Of a stretch of 13,588 bases of DNA, positions 1 through 7,397 are shown piece after piece. This stretch comes from Desulfobacteraceae bacterium (GTDB lineage: Bacteria; Desulfobacterota; DSM-4660; Desulfatiglandales; Desulfatiglandaceae). Location of the stretch: positions 1 through 13,588 of the forward strand of contig JAUWPC010000049.1 in the NCBI GenBank assembly GCA_030611815.1. The letters run 5' to 3'. The notes below the pieces were generated by a model. The model was not told the origin of the DNA and searched no databases. It was given only the letters and a program-made list of their open reading frames with translations. Position 1 is the stretch's first letter. The number at the start of each line of letters is the position of its first letter. A program made the position numbers and the translations under genes.

Positions 1-137
1 GGTTTTACGAGACTCTGTCCTCTGAATGACAGGCATCTCTTCTTCCCTGATTGCTACGATGCGGGGAGCGATCTCCTTGAGCATTCCCAAGCTTTTCTTA
101 TGAGTAAAAAAACAAACCCCATCCAGGTCAAACAGAT
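1..137 (-). CDS. Partial open frame at window edge, DLDGV motif, possibly HAD-like
   Basis: Read on the minus strand from about 137 down to 1, one frame stays open for 46 codons and runs off the window. It begins YLFDLDGVCFFTHKK and continues with EIAPRIVAIREEEMP. DLDGV resembles motif I of HAD-superfamily phosphatases (DxDx[TV]), but that is the only family hint and the match may be chance. No convincing ATG or GTG start with a ribosome binding site lies just upstream, because a 149-bp repeat element abuts the frame there. The gene may therefore be decayed, truncated by the element, or only accidentally open. It lies downstream of the diadenylate cyclase gene on the same strand. Function unknown. 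Confidence 0.25.
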
Positions 138-138
138 A

Positions 139-287
139 GTGTCTGAACGAAAACTGTTTTTTTCGCCTCCCGCCTCGGCGGGACGTCAGACTCAAATTTT
201 AATCCTCGAAATACTCAATGTATTCCTGCGGTTAAAATTATCGGCTTCCTTGATCTGAACGAAAAATCCTAGTTTTCGTTCGGGCAC
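139..287. mobile_element. MITE-like element with terminal inverted repeats and TA flanks
   Basis: The ends match as inverted repeats: AGTGTCTGAACGAAAACT at 138-155 against AGTTTTCGTTCGGGCACT at 271-288, with 16 of 18 positions agreeing. Both ends are flanked by TA (137-138 and 288-289), as expected for a TA target duplication of the IS630/Tc1-mariner type. The inside is built of dyads: TCCCGCC/GGCGGGA at 168-183, an imperfect palindrome at 195-239 (outer arms AATTTTAA/TTAAAATT, inner arms AATAC/GTATT), and a perfect 9-bp stem GAACGAAAA/TTTTCGTTC at 257-281. It holds no gene, so it would need a transposase in trans. Copy number in the genome cannot be seen here. Confidence 0.6.
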
Positions 288-422
288 TAACTGAGAACCT
301 CTGCCCTCTCCTAACACTTCTTCGGAACCTGAGGGTGCTGCGAGATTCAACATTCCAGTGCACACACCTGGGCACAGCAAAGACCACACTGCTTATCTGG
401 AAGAAAAAACTGGATACCTGTT
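288..422. other. Intergenic stretch without a recognisable gene
   Basis: Between the MITE-like element and the 3' end of the cyclase gene I see no convincing gene, terminator or RNA. A minus-strand open frame of 65 codons (389-192) crosses into the repeat element; its sequence is low in hydrophobic pattern and it has no ribosome binding site, so I do not call it. No hairpin followed by a T-run is visible downstream of the cyclase stop codon. Confidence 0.5.
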
Positions 423-1613
423 CTATCGCTCACGTTCTTGATGTTCCTGCAATTTCTTGAAGGTAAATACAATTCTTGAGGGATCAATATGCACCAGTTT
501 AACCCGGTCGTCGGGCAACCCTATTTCATTCCGGGTAATGGCAAAATCCATCTTCCCCGGTTGGGCCCTGGAGAGATCAACTTCAGCAATCACATTTTCC
601 TTATCCAGAATGCTGGCATCTCTACGCAAACCCCGGAGGGTAACCTGGATATTGGAGTTGAGGGGTTCCAGGATTTTCACGTTGGAAGGAAGCCCCTTAA
701 TTCCAAGGGGAATCCTTAATGTTACTTCAAAGTCCTGCTGTCCAGCCAAGATTAACCAGAGAAAGCTGACGAGGCAAAGTGTCACCAGTTTGGTGCGCCA
801 ACGGCTGAGCAGAAAATAGCGGATCCTTTCCTTCCAGGTCTTGTCCCCGGGACTTGAGGCGGCTAAGGCCTCCTGGATCAGTTGGTAAAACCTCTGGGGG
901 CTCTCCACATGAATCATTTGGCCTTCCCTCGCCATTGAGACCTCCCCGCGTTCTTCTGAAACCACCACAACCCAGGCGTCACAGCGTTCGGAAAGGCCTA
1001 TGGCCGCGCGGTGGCGGGTTCCCCACTCTTTTGGCAATCCTTCGGCCGGCGTGAGGGGAAGATAACAGGCCACTTCCATGATCTCTCCCTGCCTGATGAG
1101 AATGGCGCCGTCATGAAGGGGCGATTCCTTCTGGAAAATGCTTTTCAAGACCTCCGGGGTAGGTGCGGCTTCAAGCTTTTGCCCTTCAGTCATATACTCC
1201 TGGACCCTTTCAGCCCTTTCAATAATGATGAGGGCGCCTATTTTCTCCCCGGCAAGGGCAAAAACCCCTTTTGCGAATTCTACAACCCATTCCTCGGATT
1301 TTTTCCGTCTGCGAAATCCGAATTTTTGAAGCGGATTCACTTTTTCCAGCACCTGCCGGATTTCCGATTGAAAAAGAACCACTAACAGGATAACCAGGAT
1401 CTGCCACAGAAATTGAAATACCCAAGTGGTCAGGAATAAGCCCCATGCCTTTGCGATTGTAAACACGGCCCCTAAGACCAGGAGCCCGATAAGGGCCTTG
1501 AACGCCTTGGTCCCCTGGAACCAGATGAAGAGATGATAGGCCACAACAGTGAGAAACAGGATATCGAGAAGATCCTGAAACTTGAAGTTGGCAATGATGG
1601 CGAGAATGTTCAT
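423..1613 (-). CDS. cdaA: Diadenylate cyclase (CdaA/YbbP type) fused to a YbbR (CdaR-like) domain
   Basis: This enzyme condenses two ATP into the second messenger c-di-AMP at the inner membrane. Of 396 residues, about 12-82 form three hydrophobic membrane segments typical of CdaA. The DisA_N/DAC domain follows at about 110-250, with both catalytic motifs intact: D168-G169-A170 (context PLHDGAILI) and R200-H201-R202 (context GTRHRAAIGLSE). Another membrane helix at about 275-291 leads into roughly 100 residues resembling one YbbR repeat (SNIQVTLRGLRRD, then PSRIVFTFKK). In Firmicutes, cdaA and the regulator cdaR are separate neighbouring genes; here both parts lie in one chain, with one YbbR repeat rather than several. 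ATG at 1613 fits the family N-terminus, with a weak AGAAGA ribosome site. It is divergent from the radical SAM operon, so a functional link is not implied. Confidence in cyclase activity is high, in YbbR good. Confidence 0.93.
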   Translation of the reverse strand: MNILAIIANFKFQDLLDILFLTVVAYHLFIWFQGTKAFKALIGLLVLGAVFTIAKAWGLFLTTWVFQFLWQILVILLVVLFQSEIRQVLEKVNPLQKFGFRRRKKSEEWVVEFAKGVFALAGEKIGALIIIERAERVQEYMTEGQKLEAAPTPEVLKSIFQKESPLHDGAILIRQGEIMEVACYLPLTPAEGLPKEWGTRHRAAIGLSERCDAWVVVVSEERGEVSMAREGQMIHVESPQRFYQLIQEALAASSPGDKTWKERIRYFLLSRWRTKLVTLCLVSFLWLILAGQQDFEVTLRIPLGIKGLPSNVKILEPLNSNIQVTLRGLRRDASILDKENVIAEVDLSRAQPGKMDFAITRNEIGLPDDRVKLVHIDPSRIVFTFKKLQEHQERER

Positions 1614-1630
1614 GATTTATCTTCTGAAAA

Positions 1631-1744
1631 AATATGGGTCAGTCTCTCTGTCCTGTCAAAAAAGGTGTATAGAAGGGCAAGACAAACGAGATCTTTAGAT
1701 TTTTTACCGATCAAAAGTTTCGCCAGAAGGTATGCATTATAACA
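1631..1744 (-). promoter_or_regulatory. Candidate promoters for the diadenylate cyclase gene
   Basis: Two sigma70-like candidates read leftward. The upstream one is an extended -10, TGTTATAAT (minus strand, 1744-1736), with a poor -35; it would give a leader of about 115 nt. The nearer one is TTGACA (1659-1654), a 17-bp spacer and CATATT (1636-1631); it would start only about 11 nt from the ATG and cut into the ribosome site. The first is the more workable, but neither is certain. Confidence 0.35.
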
Positions 1745-1837
1745 TATCAATCAGCAGAGATAAAGAACTCTGACTCTGGAGCATGGGGTTCGTTGCAATG
1801 GTTCAGGTCTGTATCAATAACAGGCGCGCACCCATTA

Positions 1838-1867
1838 TTGACAAATTGTCTGGCAAAGGACTATAAG
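1838..1867 (+). promoter_or_regulatory. Sigma70-like promoter for the rightward gene cluster
   Basis: A perfect -35 TTGACA (1838-1843) is followed, after 18 bp, by the -10 TATAAG (1862-1867, 5 of 6 consensus). Transcription would begin near 1874, giving a leader of about 30 nt before the GTG at 1905. The leader contains AGAAGGAAA (1882-1890), a purine-rich possible ribosome site about 14 nt from the start. This is the best promoter in the window and sits just before the first gene of the cluster. Confidence 0.6.
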
Positions 1868-1904
1868 GTTTTGAAATGTGTAGAAGGAAAACCTGGAATC
1901 AACT

Positions 1905-3590
1905 GTGAAATTTCCTAAAGTCATAATAATTGCCCAGAACCAGCCATTGGACAATGATGCCCATTTAAGGCGGAAGTTGGCTGATGCCGAAGAGAGGGCC
2001 AAGAGGCAGTCAGCCCGGTTTCCCGACCTGGATCTCTTAGCCATTCAGAAGGGGGTGCATAGGAATATCCGGGATTCCCTGCTTTTCTTAAATGGCCGGT
2101 ATATGGACCTGCTCGACCTCATGAATTTTATAAAGGGGGGGCGTCACATTCCGGAAATTACACCGGATAATGTAACTGAACACTATTCTTTGGCCAATAC
2201 TGTTACTCTCAACGGCATATATTTGTATCAATACCTCATTGAGCATGGATATGATCCGATCATTGTACAGAATTATGCCATCGTTAACCTGCCCGATCTC
2301 CTCGGGGAAGGCCCCCTGGCAGTCTGTATTTCTTCTAATTTCATCTTTATGAATGACATCAAGGAGATGGCCGGGCAGATCAAACAGCATGCTCCCCATG
2401 TCCCTGTAATAGCCGGGGGCATGCTAATTAAGAAGGTCTTGAATGCGGGGGAGGGTTTTTCAAAAAGGACCCTTGGATTCCTGTCCGGTTTTCATGGCAA
2501 AGTGGATGCCTTTGTGGTGGAGGCCAAGGGAGAGCAGACCTTGGTGAAGCTGCTCGAGACCCTTAAGCGGGGGCAGGATCTGAGTGCGGTCCCTAACCTG
2601 GCCTATTTTGACGGACAGGGACAGATGCTCTTTACCTCGCGGCAAGAGGAAGAAATCCAGATGGATCAGATGGCTATCTCATGGGACCAAATTCCAGGAG
2701 AATACCTGCGCAGCACACTCCCTCTGAACAGCAGCCGGGGCTGTTTTTACAGATGTCGTTTTTGCACCTATCACTGGCTGTTTCCAGAGGTCCACTACAA
2801 ATCCATTGACGTGCTCAAACAGGAGCTGAAGAAGATTGAGGCCCTGGGCTTTGTAAAGCACGTACGATTTACCGACGACAATTTCACGGCTAATAAGACG
2901 AGGATCAAGGCAGTACTGGAAATGATGATAAGGGAGGGGTTTGGTTTTACCTGGTCGTCATTTGCGCGGGCCAGCGCCTTGGCACCCGATCTGGTGGAAC
3001 TCATGAAGAGATCGGGGTGTGAGTTTGTAGATCTCGGGCTTGAGTCCGGGAGCCAGACTATCTTAGACAATATGGACAAGAGGCTAAAAAAGGAACAGTC
3101 CTTTGAAGCGATCAGGATGCTTAACGATTACGGCATTATAAGCAGGGGTAGTTTTATCATCGGCTACCCTGGGGAGACCTCTGACACATTTTCCGAAACC
3201 CTTGATTTTATTAATGGGAGCGGGTTGCCCTATTATCATCCATACCTCTTTTATTATACCGGCAATACCTTGGTGCACCAGGAGAGAGACGTCTTGGGCC
3301 TTAAAGGGCTCGGCCTGGCATGGCGTCATGATACCATGGATTCGGTGGAGGCATCCCGGCTGATGTCTCATATGTTGGAAAGGATCGACAGGAGCTTCAC
3401 CGATGGCCAGGCATATGTTGAGGAGATCTATAAACTGCTCAGGGGAGAAGGGTACTCCCCCAAGGAGATAAAGGAGTTTTTTAGGTTGAAGAGAGAACTT
3501 CAATTGTCTATAAAGGAGGTCTCTGCCGATGGGCCATCTACTCAAAAAATCGAACGTATTCTTTCGGACCTGCAAGTCGTGGTCAGATAA
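1905..3590 (+). CDS. B12-binding-type radical SAM enzyme
   Basis: A 561-residue protein of the B12-binding-domain/radical SAM layout. Residues about 85-200 look like a Rossmann-like cobalamin-binding domain (LAVCISSNFIF, then APHVPVIAGGML), but the DxHxxG motif for base-off cobalamin is not evident. The radical SAM core runs from about 270 to 460. It has the 4Fe-4S cysteines C280, C284 and C287 (RGCFYRCRFC), the strand-2 motif FTDDNF around 324, and a GLESGS motif at 378-383 of the SAM-binding region. The tail (460-561) is helical and charged. Such enzymes use SAM-derived radicals for methylation, ring formation or other C-H chemistry; the substrate cannot be told. GTG at 1905 is chosen because a beta-strand (KFPKVIIIAQ) follows at once. 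It leads the cluster, 10 nt before the RimK-like ligase, so it probably acts on the same metabolite. Confidence 0.88.
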   Translation: MKFPKVIIIAQNQPLDNDAHLRRKLADAEERAKRQSARFPDLDLLAIQKGVHRNIRDSLLFLNGRYMDLLDLMNFIKGGRHIPEITPDNVTEHYSLANTVTLNGIYLYQYLIEHGYDPIIVQNYAIVNLPDLLGEGPLAVCISSNFIFMNDIKEMAGQIKQHAPHVPVIAGGMLIKKVLNAGEGFSKRTLGFLSGFHGKVDAFVVEAKGEQTLVKLLETLKRGQDLSAVPNLAYFDGQGQMLFTSRQEEEIQMDQMAISWDQIPGEYLRSTLPLNSSRGCFYRCRFCTYHWLFPEVHYKSIDVLKQELKKIEALGFVKHVRFTDDNFTANKTRIKAVLEMMIREGFGFTWSSFARASALAPDLVELMKRSGCEFVDLGLESGSQTILDNMDKRLKKEQSFEAIRMLNDYGIISRGSFIIGYPGETSDTFSETLDFINGSGLPYYHPYLFYYTGNTLVHQERDVLGLKGLGLAWRHDTMDSVEASRLMSHMLERIDRSFTDGQAYVEEIYKLLRGEGYSPKEIKEFFRLKRELQLSIKEVSADGPSTQKIERILSDLQVVVR

Positions 3591-3600
3591 TTGGTAGGTA

Positions 3601-4491
3601 ATGATAATCGGGATTCTCAGTGTAAGAGACAGTGCATACCACCCCAATCAGAGGTTGATCGAGGCCGCGTCCCAATCAGGACATAATGTCAGGCTCATAC
3701 ACACAAGAGACTGCCTCTCTGAGATCGATCATGGCAGGCCGGCTCTCAAAATCGAGGGGAGTGACAGACCGGACGTCCTTTTGCCCAGAATAGGGGCTAC
3801 AATCAATGACTATGCCTTAGGGGTCGTCCGTCATTTTGAGCTTTCAGGTGTCCCTGTGGTGAATGGCTTTCACTCGATCCTTTTAGCGAGAAATAAATTC
3901 TTGACCCTCCAGACCTTGGCGCGTAATGACGTAAATGTGCCTGACACATATCTTGTGGTCAATTTCCGAGGTTTCGAGGAAGCCGTGAAAGGGCTTGGAG
4001 GCTACCCAGTGGTGGCAAAAATGCCGAGCAGCAGGCAGGGAAGCGGAGTGGCCTTGGTGGATTCGCCGGTTACTGCGGAATTTGTCATGCATAATCTACA
4101 GGATAACTCGAGGGGTCTTCTGGTTCAGGAGTATATCGCCCCCCGTGGCCGAAGGGAGATTCGTGCATTTGTCATAGGTGACAGGGTAGCCGGGGCCATG
4201 GAGCTAATGCCAAACCCCGATGATTTCAGGTCAAATATTCACCTTGCGGGGCAGGGTAAGGGGGTGACCTTGGACCCCAAACTGTCGGAATTGGCAGTCC
4301 GCTCGGCTAAAGTCTTAGGGCTTGAGATCGCCGGAACAGATATCATTGTGGGTGAAGATGGCGCCCCAAGGGTTATTGAAGTGAATTATTCTCCGGGTTT
4401 CAGGGGCCTCGAAAAGGCTACAGGACTTGACATTGCTTCCGGAATTGTTGGATATGTGGAAGACAAACTCAGAGGGAAATCATGCACATAG
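3601..4491 (+). CDS. RimK-like ATP-grasp amino-acid ligase
   Basis: At 296 residues this matches the usual length of the RimK family (E. coli RimK 300), which joins an amino acid, often glutamate, to a carboxylate through an acyl-phosphate. The N-terminus (MIIGILSVRD) is typical. RNKFLTLQ at 97-104 supplies the first ATP-binding lysine (K99), and VVAKMPSSRQGSG the second (K140) with the glycine-rich loop. VQEYIAPRGRREIRAFVIG belongs to the ATP-grasp core, and VIEVNYSPGFRGLE carries the metal ligands E260 and N262. Relatives include LysX, MptN, CofF and the microviridin graspases, so the family alone does not reveal the substrate. Modification of ribosomal protein S6 is possible but unlikely in this setting. 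It starts 10 nt after the radical SAM stop, and its last 10 nt overlap the next gene, which points to translational coupling. Confidence 0.9.
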   Translation: MIIGILSVRDSAYHPNQRLIEAASQSGHNVRLIHTRDCLSEIDHGRPALKIEGSDRPDVLLPRIGATINDYALGVVRHFELSGVPVVNGFHSILLARNKFLTLQTLARNDVNVPDTYLVVNFRGFEEAVKGLGGYPVVAKMPSSRQGSGVALVDSPVTAEFVMHNLQDNSRGLLVQEYIAPRGRREIRAFVIGDRVAGAMELMPNPDDFRSNIHLAGQGKGVTLDPKLSELAVRSAKVLGLEIAGTDIIVGEDGAPRVIEVNYSPGFRGLEKATGLDIASGIVGYVEDKLRGKSCT

Positions 4492-5459
4492 CTTTTTTAA
4501 TGGATAGGCTGGAATCGATTCAACCTGAGAATGAGACCACCAGTTGCCTGATGTATGAGTGCAACCAGAGAGGCCATAGCGTCTATTTCCTTGAACCCCA
4601 CGATATCTATATCCGGAAGAACGAGGTGGTAGCCAGGATGCGTAATATCTCGGTGCAGCCCGATCTCTCCATGAAGAAATACTGGCGCTCCCTTATCAAT
4701 TGTCTCAAAAAGGACGAGCTCGTATTCGAAACGATCACCGAGCTTGACGCCTTATTTTTGAGAAAGAATCCTCCCTTGGTCTACCAGACCATGGAGTTCT
4801 TATCTTCGGTGAGCGATAGGGTCTTTATGATCAACAGCGCATCCGGTCAGATCTTAGCCAACAGCAAGCTCTATATTCTCAATTTCCCGGATATCATCCC
4901 GGAGACACACGTCTCGAGAGATCCTGTGCGGCTCAGAAAAATCATTAATGATTTCGGGGGCGCCATGGTTGTGAAGCCGCTTCAGAGATATGGTGGAGAA
5001 GGAGTGATCAAGGTTAGTATAAAGGACCAGGAGAACCTGCATTCACTGATCAACTACTATGTCAGGGCATACCGTTCCTATCCGGAGAGGGAGCCTATTA
5101 TGGTCCAGGAATATTTGGATGTGGTGAAGAGGGGGGGCGACGTGCGGATACTCCTGTTGAATGGCGAGGTCTTAGGCGCCATGAGAAGAAAGCCTCTAAA
5201 AGGGGAATTCCGGACCAATATCCACGCTGGGGCAAGGGCATATAAGCACGATTTGACCGATAAGGAGCGGGAAATCTGTCATGCGATCAAGGGCGACCTG
5301 ATAAAAGACGGGTTGTTCTTTGTAGGTGTTGACGTGATAGGCGATAAGATGGTAGAAATTAATTGCGTCAGCCCGGGAGGCATTCCTCGAATAAACCGGT
5401 TAGACAAGGTAAAGCTTGAAACCAAAATAATCGATTTTATTGAACAGAAGGTCGCTTAA
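4482..5459 (+). CDS. GshB-like (glutathione synthetase family) ATP-grasp ligase
   Basis: The 325-residue protein follows prokaryotic glutathione synthetase (E. coli GshB 316) from end to end. It begins MHIAFLMDRLESI, then LFLRKNPP in place of the usual RxDPP, and LANSKLYILNFPDIIPETHV. The ATP lysine K165 sits in VVKPLQRYGGEG, GEFRTNIHAGARA follows, and the metal ligands E292 and N294 lie in MVEINCVSPGG. GshB adds glycine to gamma-glutamylcysteine. No gshA-type ligase is nearby, and the end of the conserved motif differs (SPGGI rather than the usual SPTCI/SPTGI), so a different acceptor is likely. The start overlaps the RimK-like stop by 10 nt (ATGCACATAG), with AGAGGGA just upstream as ribosome site. 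I infer a second ligation step on the product of the preceding gene; true glutathione synthesis is the alternative. Confidence 0.87.
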   Translation: MHIAFLMDRLESIQPENETTSCLMYECNQRGHSVYFLEPHDIYIRKNEVVARMRNISVQPDLSMKKYWRSLINCLKKDELVFETITELDALFLRKNPPLVYQTMEFLSSVSDRVFMINSASGQILANSKLYILNFPDIIPETHVSRDPVRLRKIINDFGGAMVVKPLQRYGGEGVIKVSIKDQENLHSLINYYVRAYRSYPEREPIMVQEYLDVVKRGGDVRILLLNGEVLGAMRRKPLKGEFRTNIHAGARAYKHDLTDKEREICHAIKGDLIKDGLFFVGVDVIGDKMVEINCVSPGGIPRINRLDKVKLETKIIDFIEQKVA

Positions 5460-5468
5460 ATGTAATCC

Positions 5469-5481
5469 GGGGGCTGACCCC
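5469..5481 (+). repeat. Small G/C hairpin between ligase and binding-protein genes
   Basis: GGGGGCTGACCCC can fold into a four-pair stem with a CTGA loop. No T-run follows, so it is not a standard terminator. It lies in the 64-nt gap before the transporter genes and could be a transcript processing site or a fragment of a dispersed repeat. Confidence 0.3.
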
Positions 5482-5510
5482 TATCCGAAAAAGCAAACAA
5501 TTTAACACAA

Positions 5511-5518
5511 GGAAGGAA
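5511..5518 (+). promoter_or_regulatory. Strong ribosome binding site of the binding-protein gene
   Basis: GGAAGGAA lies 5 nt before the ATG at 5524. It fixes that start against the overlapping out-of-frame ATG at 5519, and it is one of the strongest such sites in the cluster, in keeping with a periplasmic binding protein made in excess over its permease. Confidence 0.6.
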
Positions 5519-5523
5519 ATGCT

Positions 5524-7260
5524 ATGCCCTGTATGAATGCAAAACAAAGAAGGTTTTCCTGTCGCTGGGTTCTGATTCTTGCGTGCGCCACCATGTTGGT
5601 TACCGGCAGTCTCTTTGTTGGTTCAACCGCCTCTGCCGCGAACATTCTCAAGATGGGTCTCTTGCAGGAGCCAAAGACCCTCAATGTCTGGCGCGCAAGC
5701 GACAGATGGTCCCGGAAGGTATTGGGCCTGATGTATCAACCCCTTTATGTGAGGAATCCCGAGACCCTGAAACTTATTCCCTGGTTAGCCGCAGGGCCGC
5801 CCCTGTTTGATGAAAAGACCCTTTGCTACACGGTTAAGATCAGGCCTGCCAAGTGGTCCGACGGCACGGAATTGACTTCAGAGGATGTGGCATTTACCGG
5901 GCGTTTCATAAACGAGTTTAAGGTCCCGAGATACCGTTCCAAATGGAAATTTATAAAAAAAATCGAGACCCCTGATAAACATACTGTAAAATTTTATCTC
6001 AAAGAGCCAAAGGCCATTTTTGTGAGCAGGACGCTTACCACGCCTATTGTTCAGAAAAGGGAGTGGACCAAACTTGCCGAAGAGGCGAGAAAGACTAAAA
6101 AGCCTCTTAAAAGACTCCTGAATGAGAAGATAAAAAGACCGGTAAGCAGCGGCCCCTTTGTGCTGAAGGAGTGGAGGCAGGGGACCTTCCTATACCTGGA
6201 AAAGAACAAGCATTTTTTTGGAACCGGGAAGAAGATACAGGGCCGGCTCCTCGGGCCCTATATAGACGGGATCATTTTTAAGATCTTCGGGACCTCTGAT
6301 GCATCGATTCTTTCCTTAAAAAAGGGGAGCATTGATATGTTCTGGTGGGGCATCCAACCGGGGTATATTGAGGATCTCCGTGCAAATCCCGATATCGAGT
6401 TATTTCACAACGAGAAGAGCGCGCTCTACTATATGGGCTTTAATGTGAGAAAAGCGCCATTTAATGATGTGAACCTGAGGCGAGCCGTTGCTACCCTGGT
6501 TGACGAGGATTTTATCATCAAACGGATTTTGCAGGGATACGGGATAAGGATGTATTCCATCATTCCTCCTGGAAATGCATTCTGGTACTGCCCGGACGTT
6601 CCCCGATACGGGGAAGGGCTTGACAGAGAGGCCCGTATCAAGAAGGCCTTCGGGATCCTTCGTGATGCAGGTTACACCTGGGAGGTTCCGCCTGTTGATG
6701 CCTCGGGAAAGGTGGTCAACGGGGAGGGAATCAATCTCCCTGGTGGGCAGCCCATGGAGAAATTTACCATATTGACACCCCCGGCGGATTATGATCCGCA
6801 CCGTGCCATGTGCGGTATGATGATGCAGGAGTGGCTCAGGATGTTGGGTATTCCCGCCTATTCCAAGCCGATGGCCTTTGGGGCCTTGCTCCAGCAGGTC
6901 AAGGTGCGACATGACTTTGATTCATTCATCTTAGGTTATGGGAATCTCTCTCTTGACCCCGATTATTTGAGGAATTTTTTCATCTCAACCAATGACAAAA
7001 AGCGGGGGTGGAACATGAGCGGCTATAATAACCCTCACTTTGACAAGATCGCCAATGAATCTGCAAGCGCCATGAACCGTGACAAGCGGAGAAGTCTGAT
7101 ATGGGAGATGCAGAAGATAATCATCGGGGATGTACCCTATATCCCTCTTTACGATCCAAAACTGATTGAGGCAGTCCGCAAGGGACGGTTTACTGGCTGG
7201 GTTCAGATGTTAGGGGGAGTCGGAAATATTTGGTCCTTTTGCCAGTTGAAACCGCTATGA
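5524..7260 (+). CDS. Extracellular solute-binding protein, family 5 (peptide ABC transporter)
   Basis: A 578-residue periplasmic binding protein of the DppA/OppA/NikA family that captures peptides or similar small molecules for the adjacent permease. An N-terminal signal peptide is clear: basic residues (KQRRF), a hydrophobic core (WVLILACATMLV) and an AxA cleavage site at A36-S37-A38. C21 gives only a marginal lipobox. Family-5 features are WSDGTELTSEDVAFT and TPDKHTVKFYLKEP in domain I, GFNVRKAPFNDVNLRRAVA at mid-length and DVPYIPLYDP near the end. The length is a little above the usual 530-550, because of insertions around residues 185-215 and 385-410. It heads a complete five-gene transporter. 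The ligand is unknown; the ligase genes just upstream suggest a peptide-like compound made or modified by this cluster, while general peptide, opine or metal-chelate uptake remain alternatives. Confidence 0.92.
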   Translation: MPCMNAKQRRFSCRWVLILACATMLVTGSLFVGSTASAANILKMGLLQEPKTLNVWRASDRWSRKVLGLMYQPLYVRNPETLKLIPWLAAGPPLFDEKTLCYTVKIRPAKWSDGTELTSEDVAFTGRFINEFKVPRYRSKWKFIKKIETPDKHTVKFYLKEPKAIFVSRTLTTPIVQKREWTKLAEEARKTKKPLKRLLNEKIKRPVSSGPFVLKEWRQGTFLYLEKNKHFFGTGKKIQGRLLGPYIDGIIFKIFGTSDASILSLKKGSIDMFWWGIQPGYIEDLRANPDIELFHNEKSALYYMGFNVRKAPFNDVNLRRAVATLVDEDFIIKRILQGYGIRMYSIIPPGNAFWYCPDVPRYGEGLDREARIKKAFGILRDAGYTWEVPPVDASGKVVNGEGINLPGGQPMEKFTILTPPADYDPHRAMCGMMMQEWLRMLGIPAYSKPMAFGALLQQVKVRHDFDSFILGYGNLSLDPDYLRNFFISTNDKKRGWNMSGYNNPHFDKIANESASAMNRDKRRSLIWEMQKIIIGDVPYIPLYDPKLIEAVRKGRFTGWVQMLGGVGNIWSFCQLKPL

Positions 7261-7265
7261 CTTTG

Positions 7266-7370
7266 GATTGATGATTGTTGATTGAACAACTGCGGATCTG
7301 AATTTAGGAATTGAAGGTATTTCATTCACTCTAATTCAAAATTCCCGAATCCCTAAATCCCTCAATTGCC
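7266..7370. repeat. Repeat-rich gap: GATTGATGATTG copy and imperfect inverted repeat
   Basis: The 137-bp gap between the binding-protein and first permease genes opens with GATTGATGATTG, then TTGATTGAACA (7266-7288), related to copies at 10709 and 13328. After it come AATTTAGGAATT (7301-7312) and its imperfect inverted partner GAATCCCTAAATC (7348-7360), which could form a weak stem. No promoter, T-run terminator or small gene is convincing here. Confidence 0.4.
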
Positions 7371-7397
7371 TTTTATATGTGAGTTAGAACAGATACT

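Noticed and set aside
168..183. GC-rich hairpin as a terminator for the leftward cyclase gene
   Set aside because: Reading leftward it is followed by an A-run rather than a T-run, and it lies within the repeat element about 240 nt past the stop codon.
3084..3647. Minus-strand open frame of 187 codons opposite the radical SAM gene end
   Set aside because: Antisense to conserved coding sequence and across the start of the RimK-like gene; no recognisable domain.
6400..6912. Minus-strand open frame of 170 codons opposite the binding-protein gene
   Set aside because: Antisense to a conserved family-5 binding protein; composition looks like a mirror of that gene.
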